The notes under the pieces are model-generated. The model was given only the letters and a program-made list of their open reading frames with translations, searched no databases and was not told the origin of the DNA. From assembly GCF_014196835.1 (NCBI RefSeq), contig NZ_JACIEK010000014.1:1-64000 (forward strand): 64,000 nt of DNA, read 5' to 3'. The stretch is from Aureimonas pseudogalii (GTDB lineage Bacteria; Pseudomonadota; Alphaproteobacteria; Rhizobiales; Rhizobiaceae). Both the position numbers and the translations under genes were made by a program. Positions 6,785 through 17,129 of the stretch are shown here, one piece after another (within the stretch, counting starts at the first letter, position 1; every line of letters begins with the position of its first letter).

Positions 6785-9241
6785 ATGCCCGAGAAACTCG
6801 TCGTCGTCGGCAACGGCATGGCCCCCGGCCGGATGCTGGAACACCTCTTCGAAAAGGCCCCCGGCCGCTACGAGGTGACGATCTTCAACGCCGAGCCGCG
6901 GGTCAACTACGACCGCATCATGCTCTCGCCCGTGCTCTCGGGCGAAAAGTCCTTCGACGACATCGTGATCCACGGCGACGGCTGGTACGAGCGCCACGGC
7001 GTCACCCTCTACAAGGGTCATCGCATCGTCGCGATCGACCGCGAGGCCAAGACCGTCACCTCCGATCACGGCGTCACCGCGCCCTACGACCGGCTCGTCA
7101 TCGCCACCGGCTCGACGCCCTTCATCCCGCCGGTGCCGGGCAAGGATCTCGCCGGCGTCCTCGCCTATCGCGATCTCGACGACGTCGACGCGATGATCCT
7201 CGCCGCGCAGGCCAAGGCCAAGGCGGTGGTGATCGGCGGCGGCCTGCTCGGCCTCGAAGCTGCCGCGGGCCTTCGCGCGCAGGGGCTGGAGGTCACCGTC
7301 CTCCACCTGATGCCGACGCTGATGGAGCGCCAGCTCGATCCCGCCGCCGGCTTCCTCCTCCAGCGCGCATTGGAAAAGCGCGGCATCGAGGTCGTCACCG
7401 GGGCCAACACCAAGGCGATCCTCGGCGAGAGCCGCGTCGAGGGCGTGGAACTCGCCGACGGCCGCGTCATCCCGGCCTCGCTCGTGGTGATGGCGGTGGG
7501 CATCCGGCCCTCGTCGGGGCTGGCGAAGGATTCGGGCCTCGCGGTCGGACGCGGCATCCATGTCGATGAACACATGGTGACCTCCGATCCCGCGATCCTC
7601 GCGCTCGGCGAATGCGTCGAGGTGGACGGTCGCGTCTACGGCCTCGTGGCGCCGCTCTACCAGATGGCCGAAATCGCCGCGCGCCATCTTGCCGGCGAAG
7701 AGGGCCAGGGCTTCCGCCATTCCGACACGCCGACGAAGCTGAAGGTCACGGGCATCGACCTCTATTCGGTGGGCGACTTCGCGGAGGCGCCGGGGCGCGA
7801 GGAGATCGTGCTGCGCGACGCCTCGGCGGGCGTCTACAAGCGGCTCGTCCTCCAGGACAACAGGATCCTCGGGGCCGTGCTCTACGGCGAGACGGCGGAC
7901 GGCGGCTGGTTCGGCGACCTGATGAAGAAGGGGTCCGACATCGCCGCGATGCGCGACACGCTCATCTTCGGCCAGAGCTACCAGGGAGGGTCCCCGCTGG
8001 ACCCTATGGCGGCCGTTGCAGCCTTGGCCGATGACGCCGAGATCTGTGGCTGCAACGGCGTCTGCAAGGGCAAGATCACCGGGGCCATCGTTGCCAAGGG
8101 CCTGACCAGCCTCGACGAGGTGCGCGCCCACACCAAGGCGTCGTCGTCCTGCGGCACCTGCACCGGGCTCGTCGAGCAGCTGATGAGCCTGACGATCGGC
8201 GAGGCGTTCAATCCGAACGCGGTGAAGCCGATGTGCCCCTGCACGACGCTCGGCCACGGCGACGTGCGCCGGCTCATCGTCGCCAAGGGGCTGAAGTCGA
8301 TCCCCGCCGTGATGCAGGAGCTGGAGTGGAAGACCTCCTGCGGCTGCGCCAAGTGCCGCCCGGCGCTGAACTACTATCTCCTCGCCGACTGGCCGGGCGA
8401 ATACGTGGACGACAAGCAGTCGCGCTACATCAACGAGCGCGTGCACGCCAACATTCAGAAGGACGGCACCTATTCGGTGGTGCCGCGCATGTGGGGCGGC
8501 ATGACCACCTCGCAGGAGCTGCGCGCCATCGCCGACGTCGTCGACAAGTTCGCCATTCCCGCCGTGAAATGCACCGGCGGCCAGCGCATCGACATGCTCG
8601 GCGTGAAGAAGGAGGACCTCCCCGCCGTCTGGGCCGACCTCAACGCCGCCGGCATGGTCTCGGGCGCCGCCTATGCCAAGGGCCTTCGCACGGTGAAGAC
8701 CTGCGTCGGCACCGACTGGTGCCGCTTCGGGACGCAGGATTCCACCGGGCTCGGCATCCGCATCGAGAAGTTCATGTGGGGCTCGTGGACGCCCGCCAAG
8801 GTCAAGATGGCGGTGTCCGGCTGCCCGCGAAACTGCGCCGAGGCGACCTGCAAGGACGTCGGCGTGATCTGCGTCGATTCGGGCTACGACATCCATTTCG
8901 CGGGCGCCGCCGGCCTCGACATCAAGGGCACGGAGGTTCTCTGCCACGTCGACACCGAGGACGAGGCGCTGGAGGTCATCGTCGCGCTGACTCAAGCGTA
9001 CCGCGAGCAGGGCCACTATCTCGAGCGTATGTACAAGTGGCTGAAGCGCGTCGGCATGGCCTCGATCCAGGCCGCGGTGGTCGCGGACGTCGAGCGGCGC
9101 CGAGCTTACTTCGAGCGCTTCGTCCATTCGCAGCGCTTCTCGCAGAGCGACCCCTGGGCCGCGCGCGCCAGCGGCGAGGTCGCCGCCCACGAGTTCCGGC
9201 CGATGGCCGTGATCGAACCCTTCCGCGAGGCCGCCGAATGA
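6785..9241 (+). CDS. nirB: Assimilatory NAD(P)H nitrite reductase, large subunit
   Basis: An 818-residue enzyme that reduces nitrite to ammonium with six electrons. Residues about 1-320 are the FAD/NAD(P)H oxidoreductase part (VVVGNGMA; second dinucleotide site VVIGGGLLGLEAA). Two BFD-like [2Fe-2S] segments follow near 420-470 (CGCNGVCKGK, CGTC) and 480-535 (CPC, CGCAKC). The siroheme/[4Fe-4S] half contains TCVGTDWCRFG (about 638) and GCPRNCAEATC (about 678), which supply the four cluster cysteines. The length fits the family. It overlaps nirD by four bases (ATGA). Siroheme comes from cysG at the end of the operon. Confidence 0.95.
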   Translation: MPEKLVVVGNGMAPGRMLEHLFEKAPGRYEVTIFNAEPRVNYDRIMLSPVLSGEKSFDDIVIHGDGWYERHGVTLYKGHRIVAIDREAKTVTSDHGVTAPYDRLVIATGSTPFIPPVPGKDLAGVLAYRDLDDVDAMILAAQAKAKAVVIGGGLLGLEAAAGLRAQGLEVTVLHLMPTLMERQLDPAAGFLLQRALEKRGIEVVTGANTKAILGESRVEGVELADGRVIPASLVVMAVGIRPSSGLAKDSGLAVGRGIHVDEHMVTSDPAILALGECVEVDGRVYGLVAPLYQMAEIAARHLAGEEGQGFRHSDTPTKLKVTGIDLYSVGDFAEAPGREEIVLRDASAGVYKRLVLQDNRILGAVLYGETADGGWFGDLMKKGSDIAAMRDTLIFGQSYQGGSPLDPMAAVAALADDAEICGCNGVCKGKITGAIVAKGLTSLDEVRAHTKASSSCGTCTGLVEQLMSLTIGEAFNPNAVKPMCPCTTLGHGDVRRLIVAKGLKSIPAVMQELEWKTSCGCAKCRPALNYYLLADWPGEYVDDKQSRYINERVHANIQKDGTYSVVPRMWGGMTTSQELRAIADVVDKFAIPAVKCTGGQRIDMLGVKKEDLPAVWADLNAAGMVSGAAYAKGLRTVKTCVGTDWCRFGTQDSTGLGIRIEKFMWGSWTPAKVKMAVSGCPRNCAEATCKDVGVICVDSGYDIHFAGAAGLDIKGTEVLCHVDTEDEALEVIVALTQAYREQGHYLERMYKWLKRVGMASIQAAVVADVERRRAYFERFVHSQRFSQSDPWAARASGEVAAHEFRPMAVIEPFREAAE

Positions 9242-9588
9242 CCGAGACCTGGACCCCGATCGGCAACCTCGCCGACATTCCCCGCCGCGGCGCACGCTGC
9301 GTCGGCTCGCCGCTCGGGCGCATCGCGGTGTTCCGCACGGCCGAGGACGAGGTCTTCGCGACCGAAGACCGCTGCCCCCACAAGGGCGGGCCGCTCTCGC
9401 AGGGCATCGTCCATGGCGGCTTCGTCACCTGCCCGCTGCACGCCCAGGTGATCGCGCTCGACACCGGCCTCGTCGAGGGGCCGGACGAGGGCCGCGTGCG
9501 CACCTTTCCGGTGCGCGTCGATCCCGTGACCAAGTCGCTGGAGATCCTCGTCGAGCGCCAGCCCGCCTTCTCGCTCGCGGCGGAATAG
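9238..9588 (+). CDS. nirD: Nitrite reductase small subunit, Rieske type
   Basis: A 116-residue NirD. It has CPH (in DRCPHKGG, about residue 44) and CPLH (about 64), the complete Cys-X-His and Cys-X2-His ligand set of a Rieske [2Fe-2S] cluster. Many NirD proteins, including that of E. coli, have the same fold but lack these ligands. It pairs with NirB. The start overlaps the nirB stop and the stop is three bases before nasA, so translation of all three is tightly coupled. Confidence 0.92.
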   Translation: MTETWTPIGNLADIPRRGARCVGSPLGRIAVFRTAEDEVFATEDRCPHKGGPLSQGIVHGGFVTCPLHAQVIALDTGLVEGPDEGRVRTFPVRVDPVTKSLEILVERQPAFSLAAE

Positions 9589-9591
9589 CGG

Positions 9592-12261
9592 ATGGAAGCC
9601 GCCGCCGCCCCCAAAGCCACCCGCACCACCTGCCCCTATTGCGGCGTCGGCTGCGGCGTGCTGGCGACGCCGCACGTCGAGGGCTCGGTGGGAATCGCCG
9701 GCGACGACGCGCATCCGGCCAATTTCGGGCGCCTCTGCTCGAAGGGCTCGGCGCTCGCCGAGACGCTCAAACCCGACCGGCGACTGCTTCATCCCAGCCT
9801 CCACGGCGCCCGCGTCTCGTGGGACGCCGCGCTCGATCTCGTGGCGACACGCTTCGGCGCGGCGGTGCGCGAGCATGGGCCCGATTCGGTGGCGCTCTAC
9901 GTCTCCGGCCAGATGCTGACGGAAGACTATTACGTCGCCAACAAGTGGATGAAGGGGTTCCTCGGCACCGCCAACATCGACACCAACTCGCGCCTCTGCA
10001 TGGCCTCGTCGGTGGCCGGCCACAAGCGCTCCTTCGGCTCCGACACGGTGCCCGGCACCTACGAGGATCTGGAGGAGGCCGACCTTCTCGTCCTCGTCGG
10101 CGCCAATCTCGCCTGGTGCCACCCGGTGCTCTGGCAGCGGGTGGCCGCGGCCAAAGCCCTGCGGCCGGGGATGCGCATCGTCGTGGTGGACCCGCGCGAG
10201 ACCGCAACAGTGGCGGGCGCCGACCTGCATCTGCCCGTGCGCGCGGACGGCGACGTGCCGCTCTTCCTCGGGGTGCTCGCGCATCTCGAAGCCGCCGGCG
10301 CCCTCGACCACGCCTATGCGGCCCAGCATCTGAACGGGCTGGACGCGGCGCTCGACGCCGCCCGGCCCTACGGCGATCTCGCACATCTCGCGAAGGCCAC
10401 CGGCGTCGAGGCCGAGCGCCTAGTAGACTTCCTCGCGCTCTTCGCGGCGACCGACAAGGTCGTCACCGTCTACAGCCAGGGCGTGAACCAGTCGTCGGTC
10501 GGTACCGACAAGGTCTCCGCCATCCTCAACTGCCATCTCGCCACGGGGCGCATCGGGCGGCCGGGCGCGGGGCCGTTCTCGGTCACCGGCCAGCCCAACG
10601 CGATGGGCGGGCGCGAGGTCGGGGGCCTCGCCAACCAGCTCGCCGCGCATCTCGACCTCGCCGACCCCGCGCATCGCGCCCTCGTGCAAGGCTTCTGGAA
10701 CGCGCCCACCATGGCCGCGACGCCCGGCCTCAAGGCGGTGGACCTCTTCGAGGCCCTCGGTGACGGGCGGATCCGCGCGCTCTGGATCATCGGCACCAAT
10801 CCGGTGGATTCGCTGCCCGACGCCGACCGCGTGCGCGCGGCGCTGAAGGCCTGCCCCTTCGTGGTGGTGTCGGACATCGTCGCCGACACCGACACGATGC
10901 CCTTCGCCCATCTGGCGCTGCCGGCCTGCGGCTGGGGCGAGAAGGACGGCACGGTGACGAATTCGGAGCGCCGCATCTCGCGCCAGCGCGCCTTCCTGCC
11001 CGCGCCCGGCGAGGCGCGGCCGGACTGGTGGGCACTAAAGGAGGTGGCCCGCCGCATGGGCTTTGCCGGCTTCGACTATGGGAGCGCCGCCGCGATCTTC
11101 CGCGAACACGCCGCGCTCTCGGCCCACGAGAACGAGGGCCGTCGCGACTTCGACATCGGCGGCCTCGCCGATCTCGGCGACCTCGCCTACGAGCAGCTGG
11201 CGCCGGTGCGCTGGCCGATCCGGCGCGACGGCACGGGGACTGAGCGCTTCTTCGCCGATGGCGGCTTCTTCACGCCGGACGGCCGCGCGCAGCTGGTGCC
11301 TGTCACCGACCGCTCCACGCCCGTGACGACGCCCGAGCACCCCTTCCTCCTCAACACCGGACGCATCCGCGACCAGTGGCACACGATGACGCGCACCGGG
11401 CGCTCGCCTCGCCTCTCGGCCCATCTCGCCGAGCCCTTCTGCGAGATCCATCCGGACGACGCGGCCGCCCATGGCATCACCGAGGCCGATCTCGTGGAGA
11501 TCGCCAGCGAGCACGGCGCGGCGATCCTGCGCGCGCTCGTCACCCCGCGCGTCGCCCGCGGCTCGCTGTTCGCCCCGATGCACTGGACCGAGCAGTTCGC
11601 GTCCAAGGCCCGCGTCAACGCACTGGTGCCCCCTCGCGTCGATCCCGTCTCCGGCCAGCCGGCCTCGAAGGCCGCCGCCGTGTCGCTCAAGCGGCTGGAC
11701 GCCGCGTGGCACGGCTTCGCGGTGTCGAGCGAGGAGCCCGACCCCTGCGGTGCCGACTACTGGGCGAGCGCCCGCGCCCCTGGCGGCTGGCGGCTGGAGC
11801 TGGCGGGTCTCTCGCGGCCTCTCGATCCCAACACCTTCGCGCGCACGGTGCTGCGCCTGCCAGCAGGGGCCGAGATCCTCTCCTATGGCGACGGGGCCGG
11901 CCACCGCCGCCTCGCGGCCTTCGCCGGGCCGCGTTTTCTCGGCGCGCTCTGGATGTCGCCGGAGCCCGTCGCGGTGTCGCGCGCCTATGCGGTCTCGTGC
12001 CTCGGCGGCGCGGTGGCGGAATCGGCGACGCGCTTTCGCGTTCTCGCCGGCCGCGCCGGGGCGGACCGGCCCGATCCCGGCGCGCTCGTCTGCTCCTGCT
12101 TCGGCGTCGGGACCGACGACATCCGGCGCGCCGTCGCCGCGCCCGGCTGCCGCAGCGTCGCGGCGGTGGGCGAGGCCTTGAAGGCCGGCACGAATTGCGG
12201 CTCCTGCCGCAGCGAAATTCAGGGATTGATCGATGAAGCCCGTGTTCCCGAACCGTCCTGA
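9592..12261 (+). CDS. nasA: Assimilatory nitrate reductase, catalytic subunit
   Basis: An 889-residue molybdopterin enzyme that reduces nitrate to nitrite in the cytoplasm. The N-terminal [4Fe-4S] motif is CPYCGVGC (from residue 14) with a fourth cysteine in LCSKG near 50. The probable Mo-ligand cysteine is in NSRLCMASS near 136. The bis-MGD-binding C-terminal domain spans about 575-690. A BFD-type [2Fe-2S] domain closes the protein (CSCFGVG near 832, TNCGSC near 870), typical of NasA/NarB forms that take electrons from a separate reductase or ferredoxin. It overlaps cysG by 29 bases. Confidence 0.94.
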   Translation: MEAAAAPKATRTTCPYCGVGCGVLATPHVEGSVGIAGDDAHPANFGRLCSKGSALAETLKPDRRLLHPSLHGARVSWDAALDLVATRFGAAVREHGPDSVALYVSGQMLTEDYYVANKWMKGFLGTANIDTNSRLCMASSVAGHKRSFGSDTVPGTYEDLEEADLLVLVGANLAWCHPVLWQRVAAAKALRPGMRIVVVDPRETATVAGADLHLPVRADGDVPLFLGVLAHLEAAGALDHAYAAQHLNGLDAALDAARPYGDLAHLAKATGVEAERLVDFLALFAATDKVVTVYSQGVNQSSVGTDKVSAILNCHLATGRIGRPGAGPFSVTGQPNAMGGREVGGLANQLAAHLDLADPAHRALVQGFWNAPTMAATPGLKAVDLFEALGDGRIRALWIIGTNPVDSLPDADRVRAALKACPFVVVSDIVADTDTMPFAHLALPACGWGEKDGTVTNSERRISRQRAFLPAPGEARPDWWALKEVARRMGFAGFDYGSAAAIFREHAALSAHENEGRRDFDIGGLADLGDLAYEQLAPVRWPIRRDGTGTERFFADGGFFTPDGRAQLVPVTDRSTPVTTPEHPFLLNTGRIRDQWHTMTRTGRSPRLSAHLAEPFCEIHPDDAAAHGITEADLVEIASEHGAAILRALVTPRVARGSLFAPMHWTEQFASKARVNALVPPRVDPVSGQPASKAAAVSLKRLDAAWHGFAVSSEEPDPCGADYWASARAPGGWRLELAGLSRPLDPNTFARTVLRLPAGAEILSYGDGAGHRRLAAFAGPRFLGALWMSPEPVAVSRAYAVSCLGGAVAESATRFRVLAGRAGADRPDPGALVCSCFGVGTDDIRRAVAAPGCRSVAAVGEALKAGTNCGSCRSEIQGLIDEARVPEPS

Positions 12262-13753
12262 AACCGCCGCCGCCCGTCCGCAGCGGGTGGGCGAGTTGAG
12301 CGTGCTGCCGGTGTTCTTCGACCTGAAGGGCCGGCGCGTCGCCATGGCGGGGGGCGGCGACGGCGCGGCGTGGAAGGCCGAGCTCCTCGCCGCCGCCGGC
12401 GCGCTCGTCGATCTCTACGAGCCCGCGGAGAGCCTCAGTGAGGAAATGCGCACCGTCCTCGCGATGACCTTCGCCGGCGGGCGCATCACCCACCACCACC
12501 GCCCCTGGGCGCTCGACGTCTTCGCCGGCGCCGCGCTCGCGGTGGCCGACTGCGAGACGACCGCGGGCGCGCAGGCCTTCTTCTGCGCCGCGCGCAGTGC
12601 GGGCGTTCCCGTCAACGTCATCGACAAGCCCGCCTTCTGCAGTTTTCGCTTCGGCACCATCGTCAACCGCTCGCCCGTCGTCGTCGGCATCTCCACCGAC
12701 GGCGCCGCGCCGATCCTCGGCCAGGCCATCCGCCGGCGCATCGAGACGCTGCTGCCCGCGACGTTGACGGGCTGGGCGAAGCTCGCCGCGAAGGTCCGCG
12801 CCGAGGTGATGGAGCGCCTCGAGCCGGGCCCGCTGCGCCGCGCCTTCTGGGAACGCTTCTCCGACGAGGCCTTCACCCGCAAGGCCCCGGACGAGGCCGC
12901 GGAAGCCGACGCCCGGCGCTTCGTCTCCGATCTCGTCGCCGCCCCACAGGCGGGCGGGCGCGTCACGCTGGTCGGCGCCGGCCCCGGCGAGGCCGAGCTT
13001 CTGACGCTGAAGGCGGTGCGCGCGCTGCAGGCCGCCGACGTCATCCTCTTCGACGACCTCGTCTCCGACGACATTCTGGAGCTCGCCCGGCGCGAGGCCA
13101 AGCGCATGCTGGTGGGCAAGCGCGCCTCGCGCGACTCGTGCCGTCAGGAGGATATCAACCGCACGATGGTGCAGTTCGCGCGGGCCGGAAAGCACGTGGT
13201 GCGGCTGAAGTCCGGCGACGTCTCCGTCTTCGGACGATCCGGCGAGGAGATCGCCGAGCTGAAGCGCGCGGGCATTCCCGTGCGCATCGTGCCCGGCATC
13301 ACCGCGGCCTCGGCGCTGGCGGCGGGCTTCGGCGTGTCGCTGACGCATCGCGACCGGGCCCAGCAGGTGCGCTTCGTCACCGGGCATTCCAAGAAGGGGG
13401 ATCTGCCCGACGACCTGAACTGGGCGACGCTCGCCGACGACCGGGCCACCACGATCTTCTACATGGGCGGGCGCATGGCGCCGCGCATCTCGGCCATGCT
13501 GATCGCGCACGGGCTGCCGGGCGAGACGCCCGTGGCGGTCGCCGCCAACATCTCGCGCGACGACGAGACGCGCGCCGTGGGCCGTCTCGCCGATCTCGGC
13601 GCGATCGTCGAGCGCATCGGCGTCGACCGGCCGATCCTCATCGGGGTGGGGCGCGTCTTCGCCGACTGCGAGGCCGAGGCGCTCGCCGGTTTCGAGCCCG
13701 GCCAAGGCACCGCCGCTGGCGAAACCTCGCGGCTTCGGGCAAAGGCCTCCTGA
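12233..13753 (+). CDS. cysG: Siroheme synthase (fused CysG)
   Basis: A 506-residue fusion. Residues about 20-220 match precorrin-2 dehydrogenase/sirohydrochlorin ferrochelatase (dinucleotide-binding loop AMAGGGDGA). Residues about 240-490 are uroporphyrinogen-III C-methyltransferase ([30 protein letters not shown]). One protein thus converts uroporphyrinogen III to siroheme, the cofactor of NirB. The overlap with nasA places it in the nitrate operon, so cofactor and apo-enzyme are made together. Confidence 0.94.
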   Translation: MKPVFPNRPETAAARPQRVGELSVLPVFFDLKGRRVAMAGGGDGAAWKAELLAAAGALVDLYEPAESLSEEMRTVLAMTFAGGRITHHHRPWALDVFAGAALAVADCETTAGAQAFFCAARSAGVPVNVIDKPAFCSFRFGTIVNRSPVVVGISTDGAAPILGQAIRRRIETLLPATLTGWAKLAAKVRAEVMERLEPGPLRRAFWERFSDEAFTRKAPDEAAEADARRFVSDLVAAPQAGGRVTLVGAGPGEAELLTLKAVRALQAADVILFDDLVSDDILELARREAKRMLVGKRASRDSCRQEDINRTMVQFARAGKHVVRLKSGDVSVFGRSGEEIAELKRAGIPVRIVPGITAASALAAGFGVSLTHRDRAQQVRFVTGHSKKGDLPDDLNWATLADDRATTIFYMGGRMAPRISAMLIAHGLPGETPVAVAANISRDDETRAVGRLADLGAIVERIGVDRPILIGVGRVFADCEAEALAGFEPGQGTAAGETSRLRAKAS

Positions 13754-13852
13754 CCCCCCCGGCGCCGGCCGCGGGCGTCGCGCGCAAGACTTCAGAGGCC
13801 CTGCAGGCCAGCGCGTCAGGGTGGCCGAGCCCGCGCTTCCGGACTATGATGG

Positions 13853-13915
13853 ACGCAGGCGTGTGCTGCGTGCGCCGGGGGCTTTCGCCCCAAACCGACG
13901 GAGACCGGTGAAACC
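13853..13915 (+). promoter_or_regulatory. Structured leader of nhaA, possible nhaA-I-type cation riboswitch
   Basis: Between cysG and nhaA three compact stems follow one another: ACGCAG/CTGCGT (13853-13858 with 13866-13871), GGGGC/GCCCC (13878-13882 with 13887-13891) and ACCG/CGGT (13894-13897 with 13906-13909). A possible long-range pairing joins CGCC (13873-13876) and GGTG (13907-13910). The region ends 22 bases before the nhaA start. Position and shape recall the nhaA-I motif of alphaproteobacteria, reported as a Li+ riboswitch. I compared it from memory only, so the assignment is tentative. Confidence 0.45.
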
Positions 13916-13937
13916 GCGATCCGAGGACTGCAGATCC

Positions 13938-15125
13938 ATGACCGACCCCCGCCCCACGAGCGCTGTGCCCGCTCGCCCGATCTCGCGCCTGCGCGCCTTC
14001 CTCGCGAACGCCGCCGCCGGCGGCATCGTGCTGATGGCGGCCGCGGCGCTCGCGCTCGCGGTCGCCAACTCGCCCCTCGCGCCCGCCTATTTCGGCGCGC
14101 TCCACGCCACCCTCGGCGGCCTGTCGCTGCTGCACTGGATCAACGACGCCCTGATGGCGGCGTTCTTCCTGATGGTCGGGCTCGAGATCAAGCGCGAGGT
14201 GCTGACGGGACAGCTCGCGACCTGGCCGCAGCGCGTGCTGCCCGGCCTCGCCGCGCTCGGCGGCATGGCCGCGCCCGCGCTCGTCTATCTCGCCTTCAAC
14301 GCCGGATCGCCGGAGACACTGCGCGGCTGGGCCATTCCCGCCGCCACCGACATCGCCTTCGCGCTCGGCGTGCTGTCGCTGCTCGGCCCCCGCGTGCCCC
14401 TGTCGCTGAAGGTCTTCCTCACCGCGCTCGCCATCATCGACGACCTCGGCGCCGTCGTCATCATCGCGCTGTTCTACACGGCCGACCTCGACCTTCCCGC
14501 GCTCGGCGGTGCCGCGCTCGTGGTCGCCGGGCTCGTCGCGATGAACCGCATCGGCGTGCATCGCCTCGCCGCCTATCTCGTGCCGGGCGTCCTCCTCTGG
14601 GTGCTCGTGTTCGCGTCGGGCATCCATGCGACGCTCGCCGGCGTCGTGCTCGCGCTGACGATCCCGCTCGGGCTCGACCGGCGAACCGGCGACTCCTCGC
14701 TCATTCGCCTCGAACATGCCATCCAGCCCGGCGTCGCCTTCCTGATCGTGCCGATCTTCGGTTTCGCCAATGCCGGCGTTTCCTTTGCCGGCTTCACGCC
14801 GGCCGCGCTTCTCGATCCCGTGCCGCTCGGCATCGCCGCCGGGCTGTTTCTCGGCAAGCAGGCGGGCGTCTTCGGCCTGTCCTGGCTCGCCATCCGCTCC
14901 GGACGGGCGACGCTTCCGGAGGGCGCGACGTGGCGCCAGTTCTACGGCGTGGCGCTGCTCTGCGGCATCGGCTTCACGATGAGCCTCTTCATCGGGCTCC
15001 TCGCCTTCCCGACCTCGCCGATCCTGCAGGACGAGGTGAAGCTCGGCGTCATCATGGGGTCGGTGCTCTCCGGGCTCGCGGGGACGCTCGTGCTTCTCAC
15101 CTCGCCGCGAACGCGAGCCGTCTGA
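13938..15125 (+). CDS. nhaA: Na+/H+ antiporter NhaA
   Basis: A 395-residue inner-membrane antiporter exchanging internal Na+ or Li+ for external protons. About twelve hydrophobic segments are visible. The paired transport aspartates occur in [11 protein letters not shown] (about residues 165-175), and the N-terminal hallmark [20 protein letters not shown] is present in full. The ATG at 13938 fits the family start and leaves the structured leader untranslated; an open frame extends 39 codons further upstream but crosses the leader. It stands alone and converges on iolD. Confidence 0.93.
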   Translation: MTDPRPTSAVPARPISRLRAFLANAAAGGIVLMAAAALALAVANSPLAPAYFGALHATLGGLSLLHWINDALMAAFFLMVGLEIKREVLTGQLATWPQRVLPGLAALGGMAAPALVYLAFNAGSPETLRGWAIPAATDIAFALGVLSLLGPRVPLSLKVFLTALAIIDDLGAVVIIALFYTADLDLPALGGAALVVAGLVAMNRIGVHRLAAYLVPGVLLWVLVFASGIHATLAGVVLALTIPLGLDRRTGDSSLIRLEHAIQPGVAFLIVPIFGFANAGVSFAGFTPAALLDPVPLGIAAGLFLGKQAGVFGLSWLAIRSGRATLPEGATWRQFYGVALLCGIGFTMSLFIGLLAFPTSPILQDEVKLGVIMGSVLSGLAGTLVLLTSPRTRAV

Positions 15126-15132
15126 CACCCAG

Positions 15133-15172
15133 CCCCGCCTGCGCACTGGCTTCGGCAAGCGCACAGGCGGGG
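15133..15172. terminator. Shared terminator between nhaA and iolD
   Basis: CCCCGCCTG (15133-15141) pairs with CAGGCGGGG (15164-15172) over 9 bp, with inner CGC/GCG pairing. It sits between the convergent stops of nhaA and iolD. T runs are poor on both sides, so it may need help from Rho. Confidence 0.55.
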
Positions 15173-15189
15173 TCAGCGACGCCGCTCGT

Positions 15190-17046
15190 TCAGTTCAACA
15201 CGCGCTGCAGGCGCCGGCGCGCCTCGTAGGTCTCACGCGCCGCGCCCACCGCCGGGCGCTCCGAAACCTCAGGCACGGCGACGTCCCACCACGTGCCGCC
15301 CGCCTCCGTCGTCACGAGCGGATGGGTGTCGATCACGACGACCGTCGTGCGGTCCTCGCCCGCGGTGTCGCGCAGCGCCGCTTCCAGCTCCGCGATCGAG
15401 GCGACCTTGCGGGCGCGCGCGCCCATAGCCCCCGCATGGGCGGCGAAATCGATGGCGGGCGCCACCACCTGCCGGCAGTCCTCCAGAAGATTGTTGAAAC
15501 TCGCGCCGCCGCAGGCCCGCTGCAGCCGGTTGATGCAGCCATAGCCTCGATTGTCGAGGACGACGATCGTGAGCTTCAACCCCAGCATCACCGAGGTCGC
15601 GATCTCGGAGTTCATCATCATGTAGGAGCCGTCGCCCACCATCACGACGACGTCGGCTTCCGGCCGCGCCATCTTGACGCCGAGCCCCCCGGCGATCTCG
15701 TAGCCCATGCAGGAGAAGCCGTATTCCATGTGATAGCCGCCCGGCCGGGTCGGCGCCCACAGCTTGTCGAGCTCGCCCGGCAGGCCACCGGCCGCGCACA
15801 CCACCACCGTGTCGTCGGTGCCGCGCGCCCGCGCCACCGCGCCGATCACCTGCGCGTCCGAGGGCAGCTCGGCATTGCCGGGCGCGAGCGCGGCGCCCGC
15901 CGCCTCGAACCAGCGCGCGCGCTCGTCCCGCGTCCGCGTCGCCTGCCCGGCGTCGGCCCGCCAGTCGCCGAGCCCGGCGGAGAGAAGCTCCAGCCCGACG
16001 CGGGCGTCGGCCACCAGCGGCACGCCGCCATGCTTGGCGGCGTCGAAGGGCGTGACGTTCAGCCCGAGGATCGACAGGCCCTCGCCCTGGAAGAGCGACC
16101 ACGAGCCGGTGGTGAAGTCCTGCAGCCGCGTGCCGACGGCGAGCACCAGATCGGCGTCGGCCGCGAGGGCGTTCGCCGCCGAGGTGCCGGTGACGCCGAC
16201 CGCGCCGAGCGAGAAGTCGTGGCGCTCGTCGATCGCCGACTTGCCGGCCTGCGTCACCGCCACGGGCACGCCGTGCCGCTCGGCAAAGGCTTGGAGCGCC
16301 TCGCACGCCTGCGAATAGAGCACGCCGCCGCCCGCCACGATCATCGGCTTCCTCGCGGCGCGGATCAGCGCCAGCGCATGGGCGAGTTCGTCCTCGTCGG
16401 GCCGCGGCCGGCGCACGCCCCAGACGCGCTCGTGGAACAGGGCGGCCGGGAAGTCGTAGGCCTCGGCCTGCACGTCCTGGCAGAGCGAGAGCGTCACCGG
16501 CCCGCAATCCACGGGGTCGGTCAGCACCTGCATGGTGCGGGCGAGCGCGGGGATCAGCTGCTCGGGCCGCTGGATGCGGTCATAGTAGCGCGACACCGGG
16601 CGGAAGCAGTCGGAGGCGGTCGCCGTGCCGTCGCCGAAATCCTCGATCTGCTGCAGCACGGGGTCGGGCAGCCGGCTGGCGAAGACGTCGCCGGGCAGGA
16701 ACAGCACCGGCAGCCGGTTCACGTGCGCGACGCCCGCCGCCGTCACCATGTTGAGCGCGCCCGGCCCGATCGAGGTGGTGCAGGCCATGAAGCGCCGGCG
16801 GAAGCTCGCCTTGGCGAATGCGATGGCAGCATGCGCCATGCCCTGCTCGTTATGGGCGCGCCACGTCGGGAACTCCTCCTGCACCGCCTGCAGCGCCTCG
16901 CCGAGCCCGGCGACGTTGCCATGGCCGAAGATCGCCCAGCAGCCCGCGAAGATCGGCAGCGTCTCGCCATCGACCACCGTCTTCTGCGCCATCATGAAGC
17001 GCACCAGCGCCTGCGCCGTGGTCAGCCGGATCGTGGATCCCGTCAT
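15190..17046 (-). CDS. iolD: 3D-(3,5/4)-trihydroxycyclohexane-1,2-dione hydrolase
   Basis: A 618-residue thiamine-diphosphate enzyme that opens the ring of trihydroxycyclohexane-dione to 5-deoxyglucuronate, the third step of myo-inositol breakdown. Three acetolactate-synthase-like domains are visible. The TPP/Mg2+ motif is GDGSYMMMNSEIATS near residue 470, and the N-terminal part contains GHGNVAGLG and HNEQGMAHAA, typical of IolD. It is transcribed leftward, separately from iolC-iolE-iolB, and lies 83 bases after the neighbouring dehydrogenase gene. Confidence 0.95.
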   Translation of the reverse strand: MTGSTIRLTTAQALVRFMMAQKTVVDGETLPIFAGCWAIFGHGNVAGLGEALQAVQEEFPTWRAHNEQGMAHAAIAFAKASFRRRFMACTTSIGPGALNMVTAAGVAHVNRLPVLFLPGDVFASRLPDPVLQQIEDFGDGTATASDCFRPVSRYYDRIQRPEQLIPALARTMQVLTDPVDCGPVTLSLCQDVQAEAYDFPAALFHERVWGVRRPRPDEDELAHALALIRAARKPMIVAGGGVLYSQACEALQAFAERHGVPVAVTQAGKSAIDERHDFSLGAVGVTGTSAANALAADADLVLAVGTRLQDFTTGSWSLFQGEGLSILGLNVTPFDAAKHGGVPLVADARVGLELLSAGLGDWRADAGQATRTRDERARWFEAAGAALAPGNAELPSDAQVIGAVARARGTDDTVVVCAAGGLPGELDKLWAPTRPGGYHMEYGFSCMGYEIAGGLGVKMARPEADVVVMVGDGSYMMMNSEIATSVMLGLKLTIVVLDNRGYGCINRLQRACGGASFNNLLEDCRQVVAPAIDFAAHAGAMGARARKVASIAELEAALRDTAGEDRTTVVVIDTHPLVTTEAGGTWWDVAVPEVSERPAVGAARETYEARRRLQRVLN

Positions 17047-17129
17047 CTCTCAACTCCCCTTGCCGCCCGCGGCGCGCGCCGGCGTTTCCTTCCCTCGCTC
17101 GCTGCCCGCCGAGCGGCAGCGTCGCGTCG

